Source of the DNA: Spirosoma telluris
Lineage (GTDB): Bacteria > Bacteroidota > Bacteroidia > Cytophagales > Spirosomataceae
NCBI GenBank assembly: GCA_003259005.1
Contig: QLII01000001.1
Location: forward strand, 2,620,501-2,684,500
Direction: 5' to 3'
DNA length: 64,000 bases
Under the pieces are notes generated by a model, which ran no database searches, had not been told where the DNA came from, and was given only the letters and a program-made list of their open reading frames with translations. A program made the translations under genes and the position numbers. This document shows, one piece after another, positions 51,364 to 60,792 of this stretch (the stretch's first letter is position 1; every line of letters starts with the position of its first letter).

Positions 51364-51667
51364 GTGAGCTTTTGAAGAAACCCATACTAAACATCTCAAC
51401 AGTAAGCAGGTGATTGAACTTGGCCTAGCCTGAAAATAGCCTTACATCGACTCTATCAGGCTGTACAAATAGTATAATACGTGGCTTTAATTATATATTT
51501 TATTTATTGATTTACAAAATCAGTAACCAATTCACTTCTTTACATAAGAAAATACTGATACGCTACCGTTACAAGTACCTTAGAATTTATACTGTAAGTT
51601 GAGTCCTCACTAGATTTTGCTAGTGAGGACTTTTTGTTGAAATCACCCACCCTAATTTCCTTTGAAT
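51364..51667. other. Intergenic region with a terminator at its end
   Basis: About 300 AT-rich bases without a gene. The only clear element is the T-tailed hairpin at 51603-51635. Confidence 0.5.
51603..51635 (+). terminator. Canonical intrinsic terminator
   Basis: Perfect 11-bp arms at 51603-51613 and 51620-51630 with a 6-base loop, followed by five T. It reads as a Rho-independent terminator on the plus strand, although it lies 240 bases after the previous gene and 30 before the next, so it could also be a leader attenuator. Confidence 0.75.
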
Positions 51668-51910
51668 ATGTCACTCGAACTTACACTCCTGGCCGGTGGA
51701 ATTATTGCCCTGGCCTTGTTCCTGCTTTACTTATTCCGAACATTCCGCATTGGAAACACTACGTGCCCTAAATGTGGTAGTATGCATCCTGATCGGGTTC
51801 GGCGATCAAATCTAATGAGGCTGATCCCCTGCAAAGCGTATCGTTGCCATAACTGCGGAAAACGGTTTTATCAGATACATATAGATAATGACGTTGTCAT
51901 TGCCTCATGA
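51668..51910 (+). CDS. Small membrane protein with a zinc ribbon
   Basis: An 80-residue protein starting at MSLELTL. One N-terminal membrane helix (LLAGGIIALALFLLYLF) is followed by a cytoplasmic zinc ribbon with two CxxC pairs, CPKCGSMHPDRVRR and YRCHNCGKRFYQ. Function is unknown. The start codon at 51668 is preferred over the upstream in-frame TTG. Its stop overlaps the next ORF start by four bases (ATGA), so the two are probably translated together. Confidence 0.7.
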   Translation: MSLELTLLAGGIIALALFLLYLFRTFRIGNTTCPKCGSMHPDRVRRSNLMRLIPCKAYRCHNCGKRFYQIHIDNDVVIAS

Positions 51911-52080
51911 GGAAAAAGCTTTTTCGGGCCTTTAGCCTGATTTCACTACTGATCTCCATACTCCTGATCATCTCCATTCCGTTTCTTCCGTTTATAAGTT
52001 ACGTGGGGTTGCTATGCTATCTGTCATCTCTAGTCTTTACGAGCCTAGGCATTTCCTTATCAAAAAGATCAGGGGATTAG
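51907..52080 (+). CDS. 57-residue membrane protein overlapping the zinc-ribbon gene
   Basis: A short frame (MRKKLFRAFSLIS...) with a basic N-terminus and two hydrophobic stretches (LLISILLIISIPFLPFI, then YVGLLCYLSSLVFTSLG). It begins within the preceding stop codon (ATGA overlap), which is good evidence of translation. Probably a two-helix inner-membrane protein partnering the zinc-ribbon protein; function unknown. Confidence 0.55.
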   Translation: MRKKLFRAFSLISLLISILLIISIPFLPFISYVGLLCYLSSLVFTSLGISLSKRSGD

Positions 52081-52246
52081 ACTATCTGATTACTATGCGC
52101 TGTTGAATCAATCACTAGCCGTAATTGGGGTGGTCTCTTATTCTGAGAACAAGGGGATGAATTAAGCCTGGTTTTCTGAGATAAGCAGTACCCTAAGACA
52201 GAATACTATACCTTGAGAGCAGCAAACAGTTACAGATCAAAAAAGG

Positions 52247-55200
52247 CTAATATGGAAAAGTAATCTTAAACGTTGTACCCACTCCTTCCGTACTTTCAAA
52301 TTCAATATACCCTTTCTGCAAAATTATATATTCCTGACAGATAGCCAAACCAAGTCCTGTTCCCTGAAAGGTATTCGCATTACTAGCCCGAAAGAATTTA
52401 CCAAATAAGTTAGGAATGTCTTTGGAGGGTATACCGATTCCTTCGTCTTTGACAGATATACAGACGGCTTTCTGTTCAAAGGATAGTTTTAAGATTGGGT
52501 TTTTAGTTGAAAATTTAAAAGCATTTGATAGAAGATTTACAAGGATGTGTTCCGTAAGATTTTTATCAATCATAATATCTACCGGATTACCACTAACAAT
52601 AAATTCTACAAAGCGATTGTCTAATCGATCATCAAAGTATAACGTCAAAATATCTTCACAAAGGCTTACCAAATCCGTCAATTCTGGGTTGAAAGACAGC
52701 TTGCCTTCATCAATTTTACTGATCGTCAGTGTATCTGATATTAAGTCATTAAGTAGAAAAACTTTTTGATAAATATTATCAATATGCTTATTAATTACTG
52801 ACAAAGAAGGTCCAGCATCAATTTTGTCAATATAATACTTTACTAAATCTATACTCGAGCTAATGGTAGCCAATGGTGTTCTGAATTCATGCGATGCGAT
52901 TGCAATAAACTGAGATTTAAGTCTATTTAAATTTATTTCTTTTTCGAGGGATTCCTGAAGAATTAATTCTTTTTCGATAGAGTTTGTAATATCAGTAGCT
53001 ACTCCGATCCGGCGGATTACCAGCCCGTTTTCATTTTCTATGGTAAATAGCTTAACACTTAAAAAACGAATGCTCCCATCCTGATGTCTGGCCCGAAATT
53101 GAAAATTCTGATCCAGCCCATTGTGCAAAAAGAAATTCAGCACTTTTTCTCTATCCTCTTCCAGAATAAAATTTAAAAACAGGAACGGATTTTCATACAG
53201 AAGCTGGCGGTTTTGCCCGCTGAATTTCTCATATGCCAGGTTCATATATATAAACCTAGGTTCCTTAATATCCCGAATCCAATAGATCTCATCCACGTTT
53301 TCAGCTATATCACGAAACCGTTGTTCGCTTTCTAAAATAGCTACTTCTGCTTCTTTACGACCTGTTATATCCGTTAGCGTTCCGGCTATTCCCGTAATTT
53401 GGTTATCTTGATCCTGGGTTACCTGGGCAAACACTTCAATCCATCGATAGCCCCCATCTTTATGAATGTATCGAATAACATGCTCACAATATATTTTTTC
53501 GCGAGCCATTAGCAGGTCACATAGTTCCTGATTATGCGCCCGATCGTCTGGGAATACGGAATCTAAAAACGGTTTACCTAGTGATTCACTGGTAGTAAAT
53601 CCCGTTACCTCCTGCCAGGCAGGGTTCAAATAAATCCAGTGGCCTGTCGTGTCGATTTGAAAGACAACCTCTTTAAGGTGATTAACTAACGATCGATACT
53701 GGGCTTCGCTTTCTTTCAGGGCCTGATCCGCTCGTTTTGTAGCTGTTTGATCGCGTATTACGCCAATTATACGATCTGTTTTACCCAATTCATTTTGAAG
53801 AACCAAGCCGTCCGCTTTTATATAATGGATCGACTTATCGGTAGGCAAGATAACTCGAAATTCAACGTCAAGAGGTGTTCGCTCTTTAATAGCTTTTTGT
53901 ATGTGTTGATAAAGCAGAGGTAAATCTTCAGGATGAACCAGTGGTTCAAAATCATCCATTATGTTTCCTTCAAGTCGTTTGTCCACACCAAAGAGGGTGA
54001 AAAAATTCGTATCGAGTACGAGTTCATTCGTGAGTAAATTCCACTCCCAAACGCCCAGTTTCCCAGCTACAGTTGCCAACTGAATACGCTGGCTAGCCTG
54101 CTTTAGCTCCTGTTCAATAGCTTTCAACTTAGATATGTCTGTTGCTAAATCAACGAAGCCAATTAGGGTGCCCTGATCATCATAGAGCCCACTAGAGGTT
54201 GACAGAACCAGAATGCGTTTACCCTGTTTGGTTAACAGTATATTTTCTCGCTGTAGAAAATCATTCTTTGTTAAATAATAAGCCGCAATCAATTCCTCCC
54301 CACTCAGGAGTGAGTTATTCATTTCGAATCTCAACTGGTCAATTTGCTGTTGATGGATTTCTGGATCCCTGAGTGCGCCAAGAGTTACTTGCCCAATCAA
54401 TTCGTTGGCCTCATAACCCGTTAAGGCTTCAAGAGCCGGATTAACAAGCTGAATGACACCGGTAGTATCACTTACGGCAATGGCTAGTCCGGCATACTTT
54501 AGAATAGCCCGCTGCATAGCCGAGAGTTGTTGAATTTCGGCAGTTCGGTCGGCAACACGCTTTTCTAAATTAATATTGGTTTCCTGAAGCTGTTCTTTTA
54601 TTTTTTTAATTTGAGTGATATCATTTACCGTGAGCAACAGATTGTTACCAACCCAGACCAGTGAGAAATCGCCCCAAAAACCCCTATCTAGAAACTGGAA
54701 TCGTTGGGTTTCTCCCGATTCAGCTTTATCAACTAATTTTTCAAATAACCCATTTTTAAGAACATGTGGGAACAGGGTTATAAAGGATTGCCCTACTACT
54801 TCTTCCTGGTTTAATCCGGTAAGTGCTGCTATTACCGGATTAATTAGTAAGTAGGTAAAATCAATAATATGGCCATCTTTACGAACGGGTTGCCAAAGGA
54901 CTAATCCGGCTGGGATACTATCAATCACCGCCTGCAAAAACTGATTATTTTCAGTTAATTTACTGGCCTGCTTCGCTAACTGCCGATTGACTTCCTCCTG
55001 AAACAATAGAATTGATAACTGACCCGCAACCTCCCGAGCGATTGATACATACTCCTGGGTAAAAAAATCAGGGGATTTATCGAGCAATATTAACAGGCCA
55101 ATATATTGCTGATGGGCAAACATAGGCATAGCCAAAAAAGAACGATGACCCCATTTATAGGGGTTTAAGTCTCGCGGAAAACCGGGCGTATCGGCCTGCA

Positions 55201-56428
55201 ATTCGTTTATGACTACTTCCTGGCCTTGTGATAATGTCTCATTGTGAAGGTATTTAGCTAAAACCCGAATTCTTGGCCAAGCCTCCCATTTGCCATTTTT
55301 GATTCGGTTTTCGGCATAAGCAAATTGGCCCGTCTTGTCGATACGAAAAGCAACCCCAATCTCACAGGGAATCATTGCATAAATGTGTTTTAAAGCGGCC
55401 AGATCGGGTTGTTCATCCAGCAGGTTGCTGTTCTTCAGGGCATTACTAATACGATTTAATCCTTCAAGCCGCTCATTTGCCCGTTGTAGTAATTGTTCGC
55501 GACGCAACCGGTTTTTGGCTGTTACCAGTAATGCGGCAAACGTCTTGAGTGAATTAATATCATTTTTGTCCCAGCTACGTGGTTGCCGAATTGTATTAAA
55601 ACCAATGAAGCCAACGTTTTTGGTATCGAAAACCATAGGCACGACCAACAGGGATTTTATACCTTGAGCCAGCATGGTTTCTTTTTCTCTGTCCGCACTT
55701 ATAGGCCACTCATCAGGCGATCTTACGAGAATAGTTTCCTGGTTAATAATTTTCTGATACCACCAGGGGAAATGACTAGTGTCTACATGTCTAAATGGTT
55801 CCTGAACTAATTCGAGGCCTTCGGTTCCCCATGCATGGGTATTCGTCATTGAACGCCCATCGGCAGATAAACTAAAAATATAGACCTGATCGGCCCTAGT
55901 ATGTGTACCAATTTGAGCTAATGTTTCAACAGTATAAGTATCAAGTTCATTCGATGTTATATTGATCAAGCGTCTGGCTATATCTGAAATAATTGCATCC
56001 AGTTGCAGCTTATGTTTGATCGTTTCCTCGTACTGTTTTTTTAGCGTAGTATCTTGTAAATAGATGATACAGTTTTCATTATTCCAATTGATTAAACTCG
56101 CTATCCAGTAACTGGTTTCCGGATCATAGGACTCAATTGAGGAAGAAACTCCCGTCTCTATTACAATACAAGCTGGCTTTAAAAGAGTTTTTAGAAAGGC
56201 AATTTCATCCAGAAATAATATTTTTTCTCTAATATTCAGGAGTGTCAAGGCAAACGGGTTACAATAGGTAATCATTAGATTTACTATCGATCCGGCATCA
56301 TCTATTAAGGGAGTGCATACGATTATGCCTATCGGTAGATCCGAAAATTCGGTAATGGATAAATTAGGCTTACTAAAACCTTGGTCATTTTTTTTAATTT
56401 TCTTCGCTGGCTTGGTGTGGTGCTTCAT
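52247..56428 (-). CDS. Cytoplasmic multi-PAS/GAF sensor histidine kinase
   Basis: About 1393 residues, no transmembrane segment and no receiver domain. Order: an N-terminal PAS-like region, GAF (about 150-320, LLVVPMVFDTKNVGFIGFN), second GAF (about 330-490), several PAS/PAC modules (about 500-1150, e.g. IQLVNPALEALTGYE, WIYLNPAWQEVTGF and the ESEQRFRDIAENVDEIYWI module), then HisKA and HATPase. The phosphorylated His lies in ASHEFRTPL. The N box reads VNLLSNAFKFS, G1 is VKDEGIGIP and G2 is GTGLGLAI. The output partner is unknown; no response regulator adjoins. The start at 56428 (MKHHTKPAKK) is favoured; 56476 is possible. The last PAS plus HisKA closely resembles the kinase at 60.8 kb. Intact. 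Confidence 0.9.
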   Translation of the reverse strand: MKHHTKPAKKIKKNDQGFSKPNLSITEFSDLPIGIIVCTPLIDDAGSIVNLMITYCNPFALTLLNIREKILFLDEIAFLKTLLKPACIVIETGVSSSIESYDPETSYWIASLINWNNENCIIYLQDTTLKKQYEETIKHKLQLDAIISDIARRLINITSNELDTYTVETLAQIGTHTRADQVYIFSLSADGRSMTNTHAWGTEGLELVQEPFRHVDTSHFPWWYQKIINQETILVRSPDEWPISADREKETMLAQGIKSLLVVPMVFDTKNVGFIGFNTIRQPRSWDKNDINSLKTFAALLVTAKNRLRREQLLQRANERLEGLNRISNALKNSNLLDEQPDLAALKHIYAMIPCEIGVAFRIDKTGQFAYAENRIKNGKWEAWPRIRVLAKYLHNETLSQGQEVVINELQADTPGFPRDLNPYKWGHRSFLAMPMFAHQQYIGLLILLDKSPDFFTQEYVSIAREVAGQLSILLFQEEVNRQLAKQASKLTENNQFLQAVIDSIPAGLVLWQPVRKDGHIIDFTYLLINPVIAALTGLNQEEVVGQSFITLFPHVLKNGLFEKLVDKAESGETQRFQFLDRGFWGDFSLVWVGNNLLLTVNDITQIKKIKEQLQETNINLEKRVADRTAEIQQLSAMQRAILKYAGLAIAVSDTTGVIQLVNPALEALTGYEANELIGQVTLGALRDPEIHQQQIDQLRFEMNNSLLSGEELIAAYYLTKNDFLQRENILLTKQGKRILVLSTSSGLYDDQGTLIGFVDLATDISKLKAIEQELKQASQRIQLATVAGKLGVWEWNLLTNELVLDTNFFTLFGVDKRLEGNIMDDFEPLVHPEDLPLLYQHIQKAIKERTPLDVEFRVILPTDKSIHYIKADGLVLQNELGKTDRIIGVIRDQTATKRADQALKESEAQYRSLVNHLKEVVFQIDTTGHWIYLNPAWQEVTGFTTSESLGKPFLDSVFPDDRAHNQELCDLLMAREKIYCEHVIRYIHKDGGYRWIEVFAQVTQDQDNQITGIAGTLTDITGRKEAEVAILESEQRFRDIAENVDEIYWIRDIKEPRFIYMNLAYEKFSGQNRQLLYENPFLFLNFILEEDREKVLNFFLHNGLDQNFQFRARHQDGSIRFLSVKLFTIENENGLVIRRIGVATDITNSIEKELILQESLEKEINLNRLKSQFIAIASHEFRTPLATISSSIDLVKYYIDKIDAGPSLSVINKHIDNIYQKVFLLNDLISDTLTISKIDEGKLSFNPELTDLVSLCEDILTLYFDDRLDNRFVEFIVSGNPVDIMIDKNLTEHILVNLLSNAFKFSTKNPILKLSFEQKAVCISVKDEGIGIPSKDIPNLFGKFFRASNANTFQGTGLGLAICQEYIILQKGYIEFESTEGVGTTFKITFPY

Positions 56429-57858
56429 TACAAGTATGGTATTTTTATAGCTGATGATGTACGAAGCGTTAGGCAACTCTTTGATTTACTAATTTCCAGT
56501 AGGTCATTCTGCGCAATAAATGCCTGTTATAGTTTTTAATGCCATTATTAGCCAATAAGAATTGAATTGCCCTTTTTTTATTCTCCATCTTGATGTTTAA
56601 TTAGATCGCTATCAATTTCACCCTGTGTCTATTAATAATTCAAAATTGATAATTATACACTTTTTTTATTATTTTAGTATATTAACCATTGTAGCATATA
56701 TCTATTCAGCCTAGTTTGCCTACTTGGGCCAAGGGATCAGGAGCTTGTTATTAATTCAGTAAGCAAGGCTTTGCGCGAATTAAAAATAGAAAGCAAGAAC
56801 AATAAAAATCAAATTAATCAAATAAATATATACACAAATCAAATGTTAAACAAATTAACCATTTGGTTACCATAAATTATCCACCTAAAAGTGGCAAGGC
56901 AATTCTCATTTGTATAAATTAATTGAAAATAGGTTATAAATAGTTTATATTGATAGCATAGTCGCTAAATTAGATGTTGAGGAGGACACGATCGCTAAAA
57001 TGCATAAGTGAAGGAGAAGTAACATATATATTAATTATTTTCAATTATTAAAGTGATTTTTAGAAATTTTGTTTAATTTTTAAAAAATTTTTATACAAAT
57101 AATTAAACAAAATGAATGTATGATATATTTACCATCAAATAAATATTCACTTTTAATAGCAGTAGCGACTAAGGTTTCTCGAGATAAGCTAGCTATAGAC
57201 GTTTTTAGGCATCCACCTGGATACATGAGGTACGTCGTGTATGTAAAACCCCTATTCCAAACAAATCCATTGAATTGATTAAATGGAAAGGCGGATTAGT
57301 AAAGCGCCAACAGAATTTGGTATCGTTTTTCGAAAAACCGATCCGCAGTGGCATCAATTCTTGGAGAGAACAAAGCAGTACATTCAGCATGAAAAAGCGG
57401 AGAACACCCTGATGTTACGATTCAGACAATTTCGAACGATTGCCTGGCAATATAACTCGCTCTGTTCGATAAACGACATAGCCAAGCAACACTCCGGGTT
57501 CAGGCTCATCCAGCATCGTTAAAAGCCACGCAGTGGCACCCTTACCAACCCTGGGCCCGGTGAGGGTGCCACTGCACTTATTGGGCATATAATCCAAAAG
57601 TCGGGCAAAAACGTAGGGGATCACCGCAAACCGTATACTTCGGAAGAGATTATCTAACTGGCGACAAAAGCCACTACGGATTACAATCGAATTCGAGACC
57701 TAGAATAATTACTATCGGTGGCGGCTACTATTAGCCCTAAGGCATCATATGGTAGATACGAGTACAAGTGCCAGTTAGTCTACCTTTTTCAATCGAGAAT
57801 CATTACTAAAATAGAATACTGGCTCTCGTTCGTTTTTAATGAACCCTATCGTCTTCAC
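56429..57858. other. Long AT-rich gap with no convincing gene
   Basis: About 1.4 kb. The part from about 56500 to 57170 is strikingly AT-rich with poly-A/T tracts and no coding signal. A 79-codon plus frame at 57283-57522 has no recognisable features and is unsupported. A GC-rich hairpin lies at 57530-57575. The region may hold regulatory DNA for the kinase or be a remnant of acquired DNA. Confidence 0.45.
57530..57575. terminator. GC-rich hairpin in the kinase-astacin gap
   Basis: Arms GCAGTGGCACCCT / AGGGTGCCACTGC at about 57530-57542 and 57563-57575 around a 20-base loop. It starts eight bases after the end of the doubtful ORF at 57283-57522. Confidence 0.5.
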
Positions 57859-58725
57859 CTACTTAACCAGCTGAGGGTACATGGAGATTACTGTATTGAT
57901 ATCCGTGCTGGATAATCCCTGACGCTGACCTATAAACGTTGCCCCATTTTTCTTAGTAATGGTTGGCTGGCCATTCCTGGAGAAGTCATACGAGCCATAC
58001 AGCATAACTGACCCAAAATCCAGACCACCAGCATAGTCGAACCCATCTATACCGCGCTGGGTGTAGGTCTGAAAATCCGTTTCATAACCAGCCTGGATAT
58101 TCCCTGTATTGATAGTCACATACCTGTCTCGGTCCACCCTCGACTGCTCATGCCAGAGCCCAACCGTATGGCCGATTTCGTGAATGGTATTGCCGGTTGT
58201 GCAATTGCTGCCCAGATTTATATACTGTAGCCCACCCGAATAACCAACATTCGACGAACAGCCCGAGCTAACCCGAAACAGTACATATCCTCTCTGGGTT
58301 GTGCGGGGAACAAAACGAATGGGGGTGTTAGCTTCCCAGTGGGAAATTGCATTGGTGACGCGACTCTGATTAGGCAGAGCAGGGTCAATTGTATAGTAAA
58401 CAGTTTTGTTGGGCCATTTGAGTGATATTTTAGTTCGTCCGGTTCCTTCGGTATGGAGGTCGGTTGGTTCCTTCAGGTTATCGGGAAGCAGGAGTATATC
58501 ACTTTGAAATACAGCCTGATCACCAATCAGGTAGTAGCTTACTTTTTCCCCATTGAATAGGCCACTTTGCAAGGTACCACGCTGGTTAGGAAATGCCTCT
58601 TCAGAACGAGTAGCTTTGTCCAGGGGTATTATAGACTCAAGGGTTTTATCTGAGGGATCTTGTGAGCAACTGATGAGGAAAACAGTAAAAGCGTAGAGTA
58701 GTGGATTGATGAACTTCGTTTTCAT
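57859..58725 (-). CDS. Astacin-like (M12A) zinc metalloprotease lipoprotein
   Basis: A 288-residue secreted lipoprotein (YAFTVFLISCSQD lipobox). The catalytic domain shows the astacin zinc signature HEIGHTVGLWHEQSR near residues 182-196 and a Met-turn-like SVMLYGSYDF. KWPNKTVYYTIDP opens the domain, and AISHWEANTPIRFVPRT matches the astacin subfamily. Two Cys of SGCSSNVGYSGG and NLGSNC are typical. It is intact and stands alone between AT-rich gaps. Bacterial astacins (flavastacin type) degrade extracellular protein or mucin; the substrate here is unknown. Confidence 0.9.
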   Translation of the reverse strand: MKTKFINPLLYAFTVFLISCSQDPSDKTLESIIPLDKATRSEEAFPNQRGTLQSGLFNGEKVSYYLIGDQAVFQSDILLLPDNLKEPTDLHTEGTGRTKISLKWPNKTVYYTIDPALPNQSRVTNAISHWEANTPIRFVPRTTQRGYVLFRVSSGCSSNVGYSGGLQYINLGSNCTTGNTIHEIGHTVGLWHEQSRVDRDRYVTINTGNIQAGYETDFQTYTQRGIDGFDYAGGLDFGSVMLYGSYDFSRNGQPTITKKNGATFIGQRQGLSSTDINTVISMYPQLVK

Positions 58726-59394
58726 TGGTTGTTAAATTAAGGTTTAGAAATGCTCTTTTAAGTAACTTTTGTTTGTAGCGGTCATCATCAACCATCTAAA
58801 TCGAGGGGTTTGAATAGTCATCCATACGGTAGGGATTCGGTTAGATTTGATCATTTTTAGCAAAATTTCCCCGTGGCCATTATAGAATAATAGCAGTAAA
58901 ACGGCATAGTGGCAGTGGGTTACAAAGGCATAGCAATACCATTAGGAATCTCCTATTCTTGCAATTTTTTTATGGATGTTACATGTTTAAGTTTTCATTA
59001 CTTGATAACCAGAACGTGTTTTCAGGATTAGTTTTCTGAGTAAAAACGTACTTTATTTCAGGGTAAACTGATTGAGTTTTGGGACTTGCTGGAGTAAACC
59101 TAAAAGAGATAAAAACAAGAGCCTATGAGAAATATTCGGTTTTTGCGTGAACTCACCATTCTGTTGGACGAAATGACCAAAATGACATAAAATAAAATCT
59201 ATTTTATAAATAGTATAAATATAGGTAACACAATATAGTCTATTTTATAAATAATCAATACAAAATCATAGATAATGTGCCATAATTTCAATCATTTACT
59301 AACATTAGTTTATATTTTCTTTTTTTAAATTTGATATAACAAATATTGACATAAATACTTTAATAGTAACATTAACTATAACTGATTAATATCA
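58726..59394. other. AT-rich gap before the IS element, no gene seen
   Basis: About 670 bases, very AT-rich from 59170 on. No open frame of note and no repeat that I could see. It precedes an IS630-type element, so its left end may have been altered by insertion. Confidence 0.5.
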
Positions 59395-59396
59395 TA

Positions 59397-60491
59397 TAAG
59401 TAGTCTGTAAGAAATAGTTTGCATTATTTTTTAACTTGCCCTCATGGGACGAGTAAACACGCCGATCCTGAGCGAGGAACAACGAATCGCTTTGGAATAT
59501 GAACTAAAAACCAATGATAACCATAGCTTTCGAGCGCGCTGCCAGGCCATTCTGCTCAAAGCGGCCGGCCGCTCTTCAACAGATGTAGGCCAGATTGTGG
59601 GCATGTGCCATGTCAGTATCAATAGCTGGCTGAAACGATTCAAAACCAGTGGGTTAGACGGACTCAAGACTAAGCCCGGACGAGGTCGAAAGCCCATATT
59701 GACCAAGCAAACCGATACAGATGCTGTACTAGCAGCCGTCAAAGCCAATCGCCAACGAATCCAACTAGCCAAAGCTGACTGGGAAACAAGTCGTTCGGCT
59801 GGTAGCCAGCCCGTCAGTGAGAGTACGTTCAGGACTTTTTTAAAAAGCTTGATGGCCGATACAAACGCATTCGTCGACGAGTAAAAGGCCAACCAGACCC
59901 AGCCGTGTATGCTTACAAAAAAGAGCAACTCGCGGAACTGGAAGGCCTTGCCCAGCAGGGGCTCATTGAGTTGTTCTATGGCGACGAATCGCAGGTGTGT
60001 AGTGCGGGCTATGTGCCCTATGGTTGGCAATTTCCCGGCGAAGAGGTCTGTATTCGGGTTGAGAAGGGCTTTAAACTGAACTGTTGGGGCTTGATTAGCC
60101 GGCAAAACAAGTTGCATTGGGCCACCACCAATCAACGAATTACAGCCGCCTTTGTGGGTCAACAACTGGATAGCTTGTCGTTGTCGATTCATAGACTGAC
60201 GGTGGTAGTGTTAGACAATGCCAGGGTTCATCGAGCCGCATCCATTCAGCAGATGCGTCCCCTATGGGAGGCCCGTGGGCTATACTTGTTTTTTTTGCCG
60301 ACTTACTCTCCTCACTTAAACATCGCTGAAACCTTGTGGCGACACTTAAAAGGAGGCTGGTTGAAGCCGGAAGATTATGCAACCGCAGATGATTTAGGGT
60401 ATGCTCTCAATCGCTGTCTGGCAAACGTGGGCAAAAGACTGATCATCAACTTTAACCAATTTAATGCAAACTAATTCTCAAGGACTACTTA
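59397..60491 (+). mobile_element. IS630-family insertion sequence with terminal inverted repeats
   Basis: A 1095-base element bounded by 30-bp inverted repeats at 59397-59426 and 60462-60491 that match at 26 of 30 positions, starting TAAGTAGTC. It is flanked on both sides by TA (59395-59396, 60492-60493), consistent with the TA target duplication of IS630-type elements. It carries one transposase gene, whose last codons lie within the right repeat. Confidence 0.85.
59444..60474 (+). CDS. IS630-family transposase, one apparent frameshift
   Basis: About 343 residues: an N-terminal helix-turn-helix region (SFRARCQAILLKAAGRSSTDVGQIVGMCHVSINSWLKRF) and a C-terminal DDE nuclease with acids in FYGDESQV, VVLDNARVHRA and HLNIAETLWRHLK. 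SPHLNIAE is typical of IS630. The frame shifts near 59851, where one missing G separates SLDGRYKRIRRRVKG. Some IS630 elements do frameshift in this way, but the same single-base loss is seen across the window, so it is more likely error. The last three codons and stop lie in the right terminal repeat. Confidence 0.88.
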
Positions 60492-60493
60492 TA

Positions 60494-60792
60494 CAGGTGA
60501 TCTTGATCACATAATTTAAGTAGAGCATCTCAGATTACCCCTACTACGTTTGCTGAGACCGAGAAGCTGGCTCGTAGCCAGATTGTTCAGTTTAGACGGG
60601 TGATGCACCGAAGAGCATCAATATAGGCTTACTCTTTGCTCTATTATAGCAGGAGATTTCAACATATCGCATAAGTTTTTTGCCCTATTTCTCATTTAAT
60701 AAATATACCTAATGCATTAAATGTATATTACATATTGTTATACTTAAAAAATAGTATACCTTCCGCTGTACGTTTCAACGATCAAAATAAGA
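60494..60792. other. Intergenic region after the IS element
   Basis: About 300 AT-rich bases without an evident gene or repeat. It probably holds the promoter of the propeller sensor kinase. Confidence 0.45.

Noticed and set aside
57283..57522. 79-codon plus-strand frame in the kinase-astacin gap
   Set aside because: No domain, no membrane segment and no neighbour support; length is within chance expectation.
59444..60474. Programmed frameshifting in the IS630 transposase
   Set aside because: Known in some elements, but the same single-base loss occurs in 20 other unrelated genes here, so error is the simpler reading.
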